Source of the DNA: Bacteroidota bacterium
GTDB taxonomy: Bacteria > Bacteroidota > Bacteroidia > Bacteroidales > Cfx3-03
Assembly (NCBI GenBank): GCA_013390605.1
Contig: JACAUB010000001.1
Location: forward strand, 2,844,233-2,908,232
Direction: 5' to 3'
DNA: 64,000 nucleotides
Numbering within the stretch: the first letter of the stretch is position 1; every line of letters starts with the position of its first letter. The notes below the pieces were generated by a model, which was not told where the DNA came from, made no database searches, and saw only the letters and a program-made list of their open reading frames with translations. The position numbers and the translations under genes were made by a program. Below, one piece after another: positions 44,660 through 55,800 of this stretch.

Positions 44660-46489
44660 ATGAATGCAATGCCCTTTGTAATTGGTGCTCTGGCTTTTTT
44701 AGCATTGGCTTACCGTTTCTACTTCAGCTTTATCTGTGCAAAAGTACTGATGCTGAACGATAATCACGACATGCCTTCGAACAGGTTGTTCGACAAACAG
44801 AATTATTATCCCATGCCCAAATGGATTCTGTTTGGGCATCATTTTGCTGCAATAGCAGGTGCTGGTCCTTTAGTGGGACCTGTTCTTGCAGCTCAATTTG
44901 GGTTTATGCCCGGATTCATCTGGATGCTCGTTGGGGCTGTCTTAGCTGGAGCTGTTCACGACCTTGTTATTTTAACTGCTTCTTCACGCCATGATGGAAA
45001 GTCGCTTGCTGAAATTGCTAAAACAGAGATCAGTAAATTCAGTGGTGGGGTTGCATCCATCGCGGTCTTTATCATTCTGATCGTTGCATTGGCCGGACTA
45101 GGTGTTGTGGTTGTCAATGCATTGGCCGAAAGTTCATGGGGAACATTTACCATTGCTGCAACAATACCCATCGCCATTTTAATGGGATTATGGATGTTTG
45201 TCTTCAGAAAAGGAAAAACTGTTGAGGCTACCATTATCGGGGTCATCCTTCTTTCGGGTGCTGTTATTCTCGGAAAATATATCCCTGGGTCACCTTTTGC
45301 TTCATGGTTTACCTTTGATAAGCATACTTTAACTATTTTATTGGCGGTATATGGTTTGTTTGCTTCCGTTCTCCCGGTATGGTTGTTATTATCGCCCCGC
45401 GATTACCTCAGCTCCATTATGAAACTTGGTGTTATCGGGATGCTTGCCATCGGCATTATGGTTGTATGTCCTTCCATAAAGATGCCCAACTTCACACCTT
45501 TTATTCATGGTGGTGGACCTATCATTCCAGGCACGCTATTTCCTTATCTCTTTATCACCATTGCCTGTGGTGCCATCTCTGGCTTTCATGCACTTGTAAG
45601 CTCTGGAACAACACCTAAGATGCTAATGAAAGAGTCGCACATTAAACCCATAGCTGTTGGATCCATGCTTGCAGAAGCAATGGTTAGTATACTAGCCTTA
45701 ATTGCCGCTACAAGCTTGTTCCCTTTAGATTATTTTCAAATCAATGTTACACCTGAAAAGTTTACACAGATATTACCTCAACTGCATGCTTTAGGATTCA
45801 CCCAAAGTAACCTGTCACAACTATCTGCTGAGGTGGGCGAGAAGATAGCCGGTCGGCCGGGTGGTGCTGTTTCTTTGGCTGTTGGAATGGCTCAGATATT
45901 CTCGAGTATACCCGGATTAGCTAGTCTGATGTCGTACTGGTACCATTTCGCCATTATGTTTGAGGCGTTGTTTATCCTTACAACGGTCGATGCCGGAACA
46001 CGTATTGCTCGTTTTATTCTACAGGAGGTCCTAGGTAAAGTTTATAAACCTTTTGGTCAAACCAATTGGCTTATTGGAAATCTTATCACTAGCTCTGTTG
46101 TCGTTTTTGCATGGGGGTATTTCATCTACACTGGCAGCGTTACTACAATATGGCCTATGTTTGGTGTTGCAAACCAATTGTTGGCGACGTTGGCTTTAGC
46201 TATTGGAACCTCTTATCTGATTAATCGTGGAATGATCAGATATAGCTGGATTACAATTACCCCCATGACTTTTGTGGGCATCACAACGATTACCGGTGGT
46301 GTTATGAATTTGATAAACATGTATATCCCTCAGATGATAGTGCATAAAACAGTAATTCAGGGATCAATCAACTCCCTGCTAACTATTGTCATCCTGGTAT
46401 GTGTTTTAATAATTATCGCTGAAGCTATTCCTAAATGGTTTAAAATATATCAATCAGGTATTGCTCCTCTCAAAATAAAAAACGAATAA
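44660..46489 (+). CDS. cstA: CstA-family transporter (carbon starvation / pyruvate or peptide uptake)
   Basis: A 609-residue inner-membrane protein with about 16 hydrophobic helices. CstA signatures are clear: [40 protein letters not shown] and [11 protein letters not shown]. The E. coli protein is about 700 residues; this is the shorter form common in Bacteroidota. Known members import pyruvate and have been linked to peptides. As the last gene after the esterase it may be transcribed with the PUL, 65 bases behind, perhaps to recover acidic or C3 products, though a housekeeping role is equally possible. Confidence 0.9.
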   Translation: MNAMPFVIGALAFLALAYRFYFSFICAKVLMLNDNHDMPSNRLFDKQNYYPMPKWILFGHHFAAIAGAGPLVGPVLAAQFGFMPGFIWMLVGAVLAGAVHDLVILTASSRHDGKSLAEIAKTEISKFSGGVASIAVFIILIVALAGLGVVVVNALAESSWGTFTIAATIPIAILMGLWMFVFRKGKTVEATIIGVILLSGAVILGKYIPGSPFASWFTFDKHTLTILLAVYGLFASVLPVWLLLSPRDYLSSIMKLGVIGMLAIGIMVVCPSIKMPNFTPFIHGGGPIIPGTLFPYLFITIACGAISGFHALVSSGTTPKMLMKESHIKPIAVGSMLAEAMVSILALIAATSLFPLDYFQINVTPEKFTQILPQLHALGFTQSNLSQLSAEVGEKIAGRPGGAVSLAVGMAQIFSSIPGLASLMSYWYHFAIMFEALFILTTVDAGTRIARFILQEVLGKVYKPFGQTNWLIGNLITSSVVVFAWGYFIYTGSVTTIWPMFGVANQLLATLALAIGTSYLINRGMIRYSWITITPMTFVGITTITGGVMNLINMYIPQMIVHKTVIQGSINSLLTIVILVCVLIIIAEAIPKWFKIYQSGIAPLKIKNE

Positions 46490-46514
46490 AAATCAATAAA
46501 AGAGAGATTTTAAA

Positions 46515-46541
46515 ACATTAGTTTCAGTTCTAAACTAATGT
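46515..46541 (+). terminator. Hairpin after cstA
   Basis: acattagttt (46515-46524) pairs perfectly with aaactaatgt (46532-46541). It sits 25 bases after the cstA stop. No T-run follows, so termination is only probable. Confidence 0.5.
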
Positions 46542-46568
46542 AGAGATTAAAATAAATCAACTTCAATC

Positions 46569-46617
46569 ATATCACCCCTTCAGAGTTCTTTTATCCAGAA
46601 TCACGAAGGAGTGATAT
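46569..46617 (+). promoter_or_regulatory. 12-of-13 bp inverted repeat of unknown role
   Basis: atatcaccccttc (46569-46581) and gaaggagtgatat (46605-46617) pair with one mismatch around a 23-base loop. GC content of the arms exceeds the surroundings. It may be a second terminator or a binding site. Confidence 0.4.
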
Positions 46618-46909
46618 AGTTATGATAATGATACAATTACACAGTCCATTCTCACATTTTTCAACAATAGAACCATTTACTATAAAGCATCGTAAAACAG
46701 CCCTGGAAGGAGAGGAAGAAAATTATTGCACCATGTTATAAGTTATGTGCAAATAGAAGAAGTCGAATATTACTTTATAAATAACGTATTTGTTACATAT
46801 AATGACGTTATTATGCTATTTTAATATATAAAACCTTATTAAATTAGTTGATCTACATTAGTTGTAGCAAATGTGTGAATAAATCGTTTGTTTTAAAAGG
46901 ATAGAGAGT

Positions 46910-49276
46910 ATGGAAAAGGAAACTAAAAAAACAAATGAAGTAGGCGATATTCTTGTTATCAGCAATAATAAATCAGACATTTCATTGCTGAAGACTGTAT
47001 TATTAAATGAAAGTTTCTTTGTTCAAGAAATTAATTTTGAAACCCTTGCAATGTATCTTCTCAAAGAGAAGCTTCCAATGTTGATACTCGTTAATATTTG
47101 TACATTTAGCAAGGAGGACTTTGATAATTGTCGACTTTTAAAAAAGAATAAATCAACCTACGATATTCCTCTTCTATTTATTGCTCCTTTTCATGATAAG
47201 ATATTGATAGATAAAGGATTTTCGTTAGGATCCAATGATGTTATCTACATGCCCTTTAATACGTTGGAATTGCTAGCAAAAATAAAAACACATATCGATT
47301 TTAGACATATTAAACAGGAGCAGGAAAAGATTAAAGAGAGACTATTAAAAACGAAAAATCATACTAAGTGGGAAGAGGAAGGATTTAATAATATTGATAA
47401 ATCTCTTCAAAAGAGTTATGACCATCTTCTACCTTTAATGGAAAAGCCAGATGGTATTATTGTTTTTTCCCTTAACAAGCAGTATTGTTATACAACATTC
47501 ACTAACTCGCACAAGGAAATAATGAGACGAATCCATGGTGCAGAGATACAACTTGGGATGAATATGCTAGAACTAATTCAAGAACCGGAGGATCGAAATA
47601 AGGCTAAAATCAATTTTGACAGGGCTCTTGCGGGAGAATATTTTATACTTGATGAGGTTTACGGCAACAAAAAACTTTGCAGAACAACCTGGGAAAATCG
47701 ATATTTCCCATTTTATAACAATCAAAAAGAGATTATTGGGTTAACAGTCTTTGTAGTCGACATCACCAAACGAAAGCAGTTTGAACTATCACTACTTGAA
47801 TCACAGACTATAATGAAGGCCAAAATTGATAGTACTTCCGATTTTATATGGTCTGTAGATCATCAGGAGTTTGGATTACTAAGCTGGAATATGTCATTAA
47901 GTCAATATTTCCAAAAGAGTCGTGGAATAAAAATAAAATTAGGAATGCGTCCACAGGATATTTTCGCATTTGATACTGATGCTATTCAACAATGGGATAA
48001 TCTTTATAAAAAAGTGCTTACAGAAGGTCCGATAACAACAGAATGTAAGGCATTTAATGGATTGTATATATTACACTTAAGTTTTAATCTGCTGAAACGG
48101 GATGGCGAAACATTCGGAATCTCAGTTTTCGGAAAAGATATTACGAAAATTAAGGAGTCAGAAAAAGAGATTAGAACATTAAGTAAAACTGTTGAACAAA
48201 GCCCCTTCTCAATCGCTATTACTAATGGCAATAGAGAAATTATATATATAAATGCACAGTTTACTGCTTTAATGCAATATCAATTAGATGAAATTAAAGG
48301 CTTAACTCCACATTTTTTTAACCCTATTTTTATCTCGGACGAAGCATATAATGAAATGTGGGAAACATTGCAATCTGGAGATAAATGGCAAGGAGAACTT
48401 CAAATAAGTAAAAAAGATGGAATTAGTATCTGGGTAAATCTAATTATAATCCCTTTATTGGATGAAAATCTAAAAATTGGCAACTATGTTTTCGAAATTG
48501 AGGACATTACTGAAAGAAAAAGGATTCTTGATGATTTAATTATAGCTAAAGAACATGCTGAAGAGAGTGATAAACTAAAAGATGCTTTCCTTCAGAACAT
48601 TTCACATGAAGTTAGAACACCAATGAATGCGATCATGGGATTTTCAGAATTATTAAACGATCCAGAACTGCTTCCTAATGAACGAATAGAATATAACGAA
48701 ATCATTGTTGATAATTGCAGTCTTCTGCTTTCAATTATTTCGGATATAGTTACTATTGCAACAATAGATACGGGACAAGAAGATGTTAATATAAATAAAA
48801 CTGAGATTAACAAAGTCTGTAAACTAATTTATGATCAGTTCATTTTAAAAGCGCACAAAAAGAATTTGGCATTGAACTATTGTACCACACTGAATGATGA
48901 AGATGCAGTTATCTATACAGACGAAATTAAGCTTAAACAGATATTGACTAATCTGATATCTAATGCAATTAAATTCACAAAAGAAGGCTCTGTTGATTTT
49001 GGATACTCACTCTTCAATAAGGTTCTTGAGTTTTATGTAAACGACAGTGGTATAGGGATTCCTAATAATAAACAACATGAGATATTTAAGCGCTTTCGAC
49101 AAGTTGAATATAGTTCAACCCGAAAATATGGTGGAACAGGTTTGGGATTGTCTATTTCAAAAGAGTATGTAGAAATGCTTGGAGGAACAATCAGGTTAAA
49201 TTCAAGTCCAAATAAAGGAACAACATTTTATTTTACAATTCCATATAATAACTTCGAGAAAATGTTGCCATGTTAA
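46910..49276 (+). CDS. PAS-domain sensor histidine kinase with degenerate N-terminal receiver
   Basis: A 788-residue cytoplasmic kinase without clear membrane helices. Residues 10-130 follow the receiver fold (ILVISNNKSDISLLKTVLLN, LPMLILVNICTF, IPLLFIAPFHD, GSNDVIYMPFNTLELLAKI) but Asn62 replaces the phosphorylated Asp, the acidic pocket is SN, and Met replaces the conserved Lys before PF. Three PAS/PAC-like segments follow (about 175-295, 296-420, 425-540; each ends in a D/E-I-T-xR/K-K type motif). HisKA has the H-box ISHEVRTPMNA with His566; the ATPase domain has LISNAIKF, VNDSGIGIP and KYGGTGLGLSIS. No response regulator is adjacent. It may govern the flanking sugar loci. Confidence 0.9.
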   Translation: MEKETKKTNEVGDILVISNNKSDISLLKTVLLNESFFVQEINFETLAMYLLKEKLPMLILVNICTFSKEDFDNCRLLKKNKSTYDIPLLFIAPFHDKILIDKGFSLGSNDVIYMPFNTLELLAKIKTHIDFRHIKQEQEKIKERLLKTKNHTKWEEEGFNNIDKSLQKSYDHLLPLMEKPDGIIVFSLNKQYCYTTFTNSHKEIMRRIHGAEIQLGMNMLELIQEPEDRNKAKINFDRALAGEYFILDEVYGNKKLCRTTWENRYFPFYNNQKEIIGLTVFVVDITKRKQFELSLLESQTIMKAKIDSTSDFIWSVDHQEFGLLSWNMSLSQYFQKSRGIKIKLGMRPQDIFAFDTDAIQQWDNLYKKVLTEGPITTECKAFNGLYILHLSFNLLKRDGETFGISVFGKDITKIKESEKEIRTLSKTVEQSPFSIAITNGNREIIYINAQFTALMQYQLDEIKGLTPHFFNPIFISDEAYNEMWETLQSGDKWQGELQISKKDGISIWVNLIIIPLLDENLKIGNYVFEIEDITERKRILDDLIIAKEHAEESDKLKDAFLQNISHEVRTPMNAIMGFSELLNDPELLPNERIEYNEIIVDNCSLLLSIISDIVTIATIDTGQEDVNINKTEINKVCKLIYDQFILKAHKKNLALNYCTTLNDEDAVIYTDEIKLKQILTNLISNAIKFTKEGSVDFGYSLFNKVLEFYVNDSGIGIPNNKQHEIFKRFRQVEYSSTRKYGGTGLGLSISKEYVEMLGGTIRLNSSPNKGTTFYFTIPYNNFEKMLPC

Positions 49277-49479
49277 TAGAAACGATTGTTAAACGAAATC
49301 TTTCATATTTACATCAAATCAATTTATTAATTTCAAAGATCGTAAAATAGTCGAGTCTAAGATACACTAATTTAATTCGATCAACGAGTTATATATAGAG
49401 AGACTTGATGACTGAAATATATTTAAGAGCTATAACTTGTGACGTTCTACCAAAAAAAATTCTTTATTCAATGCAGATT

Positions 49480-52400
49480 ATGAAGAAATTAATACTATTT
49501 TGTTTGATGCTTTCTATTTCAATTGCAACTTTAGGACAATCGAAAGCATTAATTAATCCTAAATACAATGCTGAAGATGGGACTATAATGGGGTACAACA
49601 TAAATCTTTATAATAACCGTCCGTTATACATCAATAATTCCAATGCATTTATCCTTACTGGCGATAAACCTATCGCCCGGTTAGTAAAAGACCAAAGCCT
49701 ATTCGGCACCTTTATGGTTGCTATAGAACGGAAAGGAAAAGCAAAATGGTTGCAACAGTGCGATCAAATAAACTCGATCTATCATCCTGGACGAATGGAA
49801 TGGAAGATTACTGATGCATTATTCCCAGACCTCAAAATTTCGCTCGAAATTCTACCCATGTCAACAGTCACAGGTATGGCTATTTGTGCCAAAGTGAAGG
49901 GAGTGCATCAAGGGGATAAACTAATCTGGATCTTTGGGGGGGCCAAATGGTATATCAACCAGAATCTTTCATGGAAATTTGATGTTATGGGACAACCGGA
50001 ACTACTTAACTGGGGTTTTATGCCCGAAGAATGCAATAATAATATCATTGAAAGAAAAGAGAACACATATTTAGTGAGTCTTATTGATAGTACGAAAAAT
50101 GTAAAACGTTTTACAGTTGCAGGAAATTGTAGTTCCCCGACAACGAGTAACATTAGGGAAGCCTCTTTATGGAGCAATGCCATAAAATTTATAAACTCAA
50201 AGTCACAAAATCTACCTATTCAAACAGGAATAATTGCATTAAACAGTGAAAAATCGATCTATTGGACTTTTGAAGCATTTATGCAGCTTACTAAACCAGT
50301 ACATTCGCTTTCTAATAATCCCCAAACGGCTTTCAAAGAAGGATTTAAACGTACACAGTCTTTTCAAAACAGATTAAAAATAAAGACCCCCGACCCCTAT
50401 CTAAATGCAGTTGCACAGGGATCTGTTGCAGCAGTTGATGGAACATGGTATTCACCTGTATTTGTTCATGGGGCAATGCAATGGAACAACCGTTTACCGG
50501 GTTGGCGCACCATCTTTGGAGGGACAATGTATGGTTGGCATGACAGAGTGAGAAAAGAGGCAAAATTCTATACAGATGCACAAATCACAGTTTCTGATAA
50601 AAAAGAGGCAAAAGCTGATCCGGCAACTTTACTTACTGAACAGCATCATGACTCTCGTTATTATGGGATAGGACGCATCAATAAAGATCAGGATTTCTAT
50701 GATATGCAGACCCAATTTTTCGATCAGATTATTGAAGAATACCGTTGGACTGCTGATCCTGAACTCATAAATTTTTTTCGTCAAGCATTGGAACTTCACT
50801 TGCACTGGATGCGTGACTGTTTTGATCCAGATGGTGACGGTGTTTATGAAAGTTATATTAACACCTGGCCAACAGATTCGCAATGGTACAATGGTGGAGG
50901 TACAGCTGAAGAAACTTCATATGCTTATCGCGGACATTTAGCTGCGCGTGATATGGCTCGCAATGCAGGTGATATAAAAGCAGAAAAATACCATGACCAA
51001 ATGCTGGAAAAGATCAAAAAAGGATTCTTTGAAAAACTTTGGATCAAAGAGAAAGGATACCCAGGTGCTTATCGTGAGCAGGGTGGTCACGAACGGTTGC
51101 ACGAAGATCCCTGGCTCTACAGCATTTTTCTACCGATTGATGCTGGCCTCACTTCCCAGAAACAAGCTGTCGAATCAGTATATTATACTGAATGGGCACT
51201 TCAAAACGATCACATGCCAGTTGGCGGAAGAAGAGTATGGACTTCGAACTGGACTCCTTCTATCTGGTCGGTACGTGAAATGTGGCCTGGAGACAATTAT
51301 CATCTTGCACTCAGCTATTTTCAGGCAGGCTTACCTAATGATGGATGGGATATAATGCGCGGAACCTTTATGTACAGTGCTTTCAACCATATCTCACCCG
51401 GAAATCTGGGATCAGTTCAGGGTGGAATCGACTTTGGTGACTGTGTTCACACTTTTACACGGACACTGGTATCTGGTCTGTTTGGTTATAACCCGGATTA
51501 TCCAAATGGAAAAGTTAAACTATCTCCCCAATTCCCTACGGACTGGAATGATGCATCTATTGAAGTTCCTGACGTCAAAATTGAATTTCATCATAAGGGA
51601 TCAAAAATAAACTATCATTTTGAGCTAGCCCATACTGCAAACATGGAAATTCTTTTACCTATTATGAGTGATGAAGTTAAAAATGTAATAGTGAACGGAA
51701 AAAAAACAAAATGGGAACTAATCCCCGGCTTAGGAAGGAATATATTGCAGCTTTATCTACCTGAATCAAATTGTGTTGAAGTCGTCATTGAAACAGGAAA
51801 ACAATTACCGTATAATCCTCCCCTATTTTTGGATGAAAACACTGGAAACGAAATTAAATTAAGAGCGAAAGATGCTCAAATTATTGCCGTTGAAGATCCA
51901 CAGCAAATTTTAAGTAATATAAAAATCGTAAAAGGTGAAGTGGTGGCAAATTTAGTTGGGAACAAAGGATACCATACCATTATTACCAAGGCAGTTGTAG
52001 GGAAAGCAGTACAATTTATAATTTTCCGTATCAAAATTAACAATCTGAAAGGCGACACCATAGAAGGAGCTCGATTTGTCCAGAAAATTCCTAACAATGC
52101 AAAATGGGAAGTCATTGATATCAGTACGCAATTCAATGCTGATATCACGACCATCTATCAACAAAAGTATCTTTCGCCCCGACCAAATACTGTTTCTGTT
52201 AGATTAGGAACCGATGGATATTCTCCCTGGACATTTCCACATTGGAAGAGTAAACCGCCTGTCATTAAGATGGATAATATAAAAAAATTGCGTGACAGCA
52301 CAAACCGATTGATAACCCCTCAGGGGGTTCCTTTTAGAGGATTCGCTAATGATAAAAACATAACATTTACTTCTTTATGGGACAATTACCCTTCAAAAGT

Positions 52401-52803
52401 TGATTTTCCAATTCATAAAACCGGAAGAGCAATCTATTTTCTTATTTCGGGCTCAACCAACATTATGCAATGCCAGATAGCTAATGCAGTAATCCGTTTA
52501 AACTATGCAGATGGAAAAACAGACTCATTACTGCTCATACCGCCGGTTAATTACTGGAATTTAAGCACGATAGACTCTCATGCAACAGCACCTGGGCAAG
52601 GTAGCCGGACAGATTACACTTCCGAAATCGATAGATTTTGTCTACCTGGAAAATTACCCGAAACAGTTCAGTTAGGAGAGAATTGCCGGGCCATGCTGCT
52701 CAATTTAAAGCTTCGTCAAGGCATAGAACTTAAAAGCATTACCCTTGAAACCCTTTCACAGGAAGTGGTTGTAGGCTTGATGGGACTTACTATTATGAAA
52801 TAA
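49480..52803 (+). CDS. Secreted DUF4450-type (alpha/alpha)6-barrel protein, putative glycosidase
   Basis: The frame opens at a TTG (49405), but the ATG at 49480 begins a normal signal peptide (LILFCLMLSISIATLGQ), giving 1,107 residues. The N-terminal beta-sandwich (YNAEDGTIMGYNINLYNNRP, NSNAFILTGDKPIARL) matches the DUF4450 pattern. From about residue 330 a helical barrel of glycosidase type appears: GTWYSPVFVHGAMQWNNRLP, GWRTIFGGTMYGWHDR, DPDGDGVYESYINTWPTDSQ, NGGGTAEETSYAYRGHLAAR and HERLHEDPWLYSIFLPIDAG. Acidic residues in these loops are good active-site candidates. A beta-rich region ends the protein. Fourteen bases later the DUF5703 gene begins, so they form an operon. Confidence 0.82.
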   Translation: MKKLILFCLMLSISIATLGQSKALINPKYNAEDGTIMGYNINLYNNRPLYINNSNAFILTGDKPIARLVKDQSLFGTFMVAIERKGKAKWLQQCDQINSIYHPGRMEWKITDALFPDLKISLEILPMSTVTGMAICAKVKGVHQGDKLIWIFGGAKWYINQNLSWKFDVMGQPELLNWGFMPEECNNNIIERKENTYLVSLIDSTKNVKRFTVAGNCSSPTTSNIREASLWSNAIKFINSKSQNLPIQTGIIALNSEKSIYWTFEAFMQLTKPVHSLSNNPQTAFKEGFKRTQSFQNRLKIKTPDPYLNAVAQGSVAAVDGTWYSPVFVHGAMQWNNRLPGWRTIFGGTMYGWHDRVRKEAKFYTDAQITVSDKKEAKADPATLLTEQHHDSRYYGIGRINKDQDFYDMQTQFFDQIIEEYRWTADPELINFFRQALELHLHWMRDCFDPDGDGVYESYINTWPTDSQWYNGGGTAEETSYAYRGHLAARDMARNAGDIKAEKYHDQMLEKIKKGFFEKLWIKEKGYPGAYREQGGHERLHEDPWLYSIFLPIDAGLTSQKQAVESVYYTEWALQNDHMPVGGRRVWTSNWTPSIWSVREMWPGDNYHLALSYFQAGLPNDGWDIMRGTFMYSAFNHISPGNLGSVQGGIDFGDCVHTFTRTLVSGLFGYNPDYPNGKVKLSPQFPTDWNDASIEVPDVKIEFHHKGSKINYHFELAHTANMEILLPIMSDEVKNVIVNGKKTKWELIPGLGRNILQLYLPESNCVEVVIETGKQLPYNPPLFLDENTGNEIKLRAKDAQIIAVEDPQQILSNIKIVKGEVVANLVGNKGYHTIITKAVVGKAVQFIIFRIKINNLKGDTIEGARFVQKIPNNAKWEVIDISTQFNADITTIYQQKYLSPRPNTVSVRLGTDGYSPWTFPHWKSKPPVIKMDNIKKLRDSTNRLITPQGVPFRGFANDKNITFTSLWDNYPSKVDFPIHKTGRAIYFLISGSTNIMQCQIANAVIRLNYADGKTDSLLLIPPVNYWNLSTIDSHATAPGQGSRTDYTSEIDRFCLPGKLPETVQLGENCRAMLLNLKLRQGIELKSITLETLSQEVVVGLMGLTIMK

Positions 52804-52817
52804 AAAATCCATATTAT

Positions 52818-55800
52818 ATGTCAAAACGAATTTCTCTTTTGTTGTTGTGTTTCCTGTTCTCAGTTAAACTATTGGCACAGAAAAATCATGATCTTTCTCA
52901 ATACAATGTTATCTGGAATAGTCCAAGCGAAGATTCTTTCGGTTCAATGCCTTTAGGGAACGGCGATATTGGAGTTAACGTCTGGGTAGAAAAAAATGGT
53001 GATCTGCTTTTCTATATCAGCAAGGTGGATGCATTTGATGCAAGCCATTTTCTTCCGAAATTGGGTCGCATTCGCTTAAAATTGAGTCCTGCATTGGATG
53101 TTGAAAAATTCAAACAAACGCTTAATTTGATTGATGCTTCGGTTTTAATCGAAGCCGGAGATGTAAAACTGCGTGTTTGGGTAGATGCCAATCATCCTGT
53201 TATTCGCATTGAAGGAAAAAGTCAAAAACCTTTTTTGGCAACAATTATGGAGGAATCGCTACGTCCGCTAGTCAATATTAATGACACATTACCTAAAAAA
53301 GGAACAGTTGGTATTCTGTTTAATGATACTAAAAATCGTCTAGTCTGGTGCTATCGCAACTTAACTTCTGTTTGGGCTAAAAATTTCGAAAACCAGAATA
53401 CCCCTTGTATGGTTTCCAAAACAAAAGACCCTATTCTGCTTCGAACATCAGGTTGTTTGCTGCAAGCAAAAGGATTTGAGCGCGAAAACGATTCAACATT
53501 GCAACAGAAGAGACAATCTACTGCTTTCGATTGCTCAATAAAAGTGATTTCCACACAATCAACGAATCTTAAAGACTGGTTAAGCGAGGTTTCAAAACCA
53601 GTAAAAGATGACTGGGCAGCCCACTGTGCATATTGGAAGTCGTTCTGGAACCGCAGTTATATTGAAATTACTGCTTGTAAAAAAGGAAAATTCAACCTTG
53701 ATCAATGCCGTTTCACGCAGTTTGCACAAGGCTCTAAAGCCTATGAAGGCCACAAAGAAATTGATGCTACTAAAAATATTTTCCAAATAAGTCAACGCTA
53801 TGCCTTAGAACGATTTTGCGAAGCTGCTGCTAGTCGTGGAGTTGTACCTCCACTATATAATGGCTCTATTTTCACAATGGATATGCCAACAGGTGTATTA
53901 GGATTTAGTGGTCCAAAATCAAAACCTGTATCACCCGATGGACGAGACTGGGCCTATCTATCTTTCATGTGGCAAAACACCCGTCATCCATATTGGGCTA
54001 TGAATACACGTGGCGATTATGAAACAGTACGTCCGGGCATGCAATTTGTCCGAGATGGTTTAGATGTCTGCCGTGACCATTGCTTGAAAATCTTTGGCCA
54101 TGAGGGAGCATTTATTATGGAAGCAAGTTGGTGGAACAATGTTGGCGTATTCAATTGGGGGAACATACCTACACACCTCCGCTACCATCAATTAGCCACA
54201 ATAGAGTTACCTGCTATTATGTGCGAATATTTTGAACACACACGTGATCATAAGTTCTTAAACGAAATATTATTACCCTGTGCTGATGAATTTATAAAAT
54301 ATTATGAACTTCATTTTCCAAAACGCGATATTAAGGGCATCATGCAAATGGAGGGAGTTGGATGTGTTGAGACCTATCAGGGCGTAACCAATCCTTGTAC
54401 AGAAATCGGTGGGATGAAATATGTGCTTACTAAACTATTGTCGTTTGAAATAGAAGATAAACGCAGACAACATTGGAAAGATTTACTCAAAGCCTTACCT
54501 GATGTACCATTACGAAAGATTCGTGGCTTAAATTTATTAGCGGTAGGAGATAAATACGAGCCAGGCCGAACCATTTGTGAGAGTCCTGAGATGTATTCAA
54601 TCTATCCATTCCGTCAGGTTTGGCTAGGTAAATCGACACTATTATCAAATGCCCGTCAGTCGTTTCACGTCCGTACGACCAGTCTGGATGGCACTGTCGA
54701 TGACCAGGGCACGGAAACAGGGGGGTGGCAATCATCTCCAGTACAGGCCGCCTATCTTGGATTACCGCGCGAAGCAGCTAGATTGTTGAGTATTAATTTT
54801 AATGACCAATTTATTAAATGGAATGACAACGTTGATCCGAATGCTCCCTTCCCTACAAGACCACATGCAAGATTTCCAGCCTTCTGGGAATGCAAAATGG
54901 ATGGGACACCAGATAACGACCATGGAGCAAACTCAGCCAACACATTGCAAAGCATGTTATTACAAAGCGATGGAAAAAAAATATTTCTTCTACCAGCCTG
55001 GCCAGAAGATTGGGATGTTTCATTTAAGTTATGTGCATCGAATAACACCACGATAGAATGTGTCTATAGAGAAGGAAAGATCCAGTCTCTCAAAGTCTCT
55101 CCTGAATCCCGCCGTACAGACATCTTCGATCAAAGTACACCTCAACAACGTATCCGTAATTTAGTTGAAGTTGCATTAGCCGACCACAATTATCTTTTCG
55201 GGCTCCCCCCCATGCTTGATGCCCAGCCTATTTCAGGCAATGCAACCAAGGCATGGATCTCTAAATATGGACAAACACTTGAGGGCTGTAAAGCTGGCCC
55301 TTGGCCAAACAGTGTATTCAAGAATAATATTGTTTATGTACATATTCTAAACTGGAAAGAAGGTGGTATTATGTTATCCACAATTCCACGCAAATTGATT
55401 ACTTATAAATCCATTACAGGAAATGTAAAAGTGGTACAGCTCATCCAGGGATTGAAAATTACGGGTACTCCTGATTCACTTAATACTATTGTTCGTCTAG
55501 AATTTGATGATTCAGTTGAAGATATTGCAATGTCTCTTCCTTCTAAAGGTTCATTTACGCTGGGAAAGAAATGCATTATTCAATCGCAAACGAATGGGCA
55601 GCTTACAGCAGAGGTCAATTTTAATGAAGAGAAAAGTATTAAACGATTTGAATTTACTATTGACAATCCTAGTTATTTGCGAGGTCAAGGCAGATCCTTT
55701 GAATTACAGGCTAGACTAACTGATGATAATTGGAAAACAATATATCAGGGAAATGTATTCGGCACAATATGCAGTAATACGTTCAATCCTATTGTTGCTA

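Larger units (their letters stand above)
46490..46909. other. 420-base gap with three inverted repeats
   Basis: No gene seen. It contains a 10-bp perfect hairpin at 46515-46541, a longer near-perfect one at 46569-46617, and aataacgt/acgttatt at 46780-46787 and 46805-46812 close to the kinase gene. No perfect TAnnTTTG box was found. Confidence 0.5.

Noticed and set aside
49277..49404. Possible LacI-type operator (gaaacgattgttaaacgaaatc) before the DUF4450 gene
   Set aside because: It shares only an AACGATT-like half with the true operators, lacks the CCGAAAACGTTTTCGG palindrome and has no matching -7 box at the right distance.
49405..49479. Upstream TTG start extending the DUF4450 protein by 25 residues
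   Set aside because: The extension is hydrophilic and would bury the signal peptide; the ATG at 49480 gives a normal exported N-terminus.
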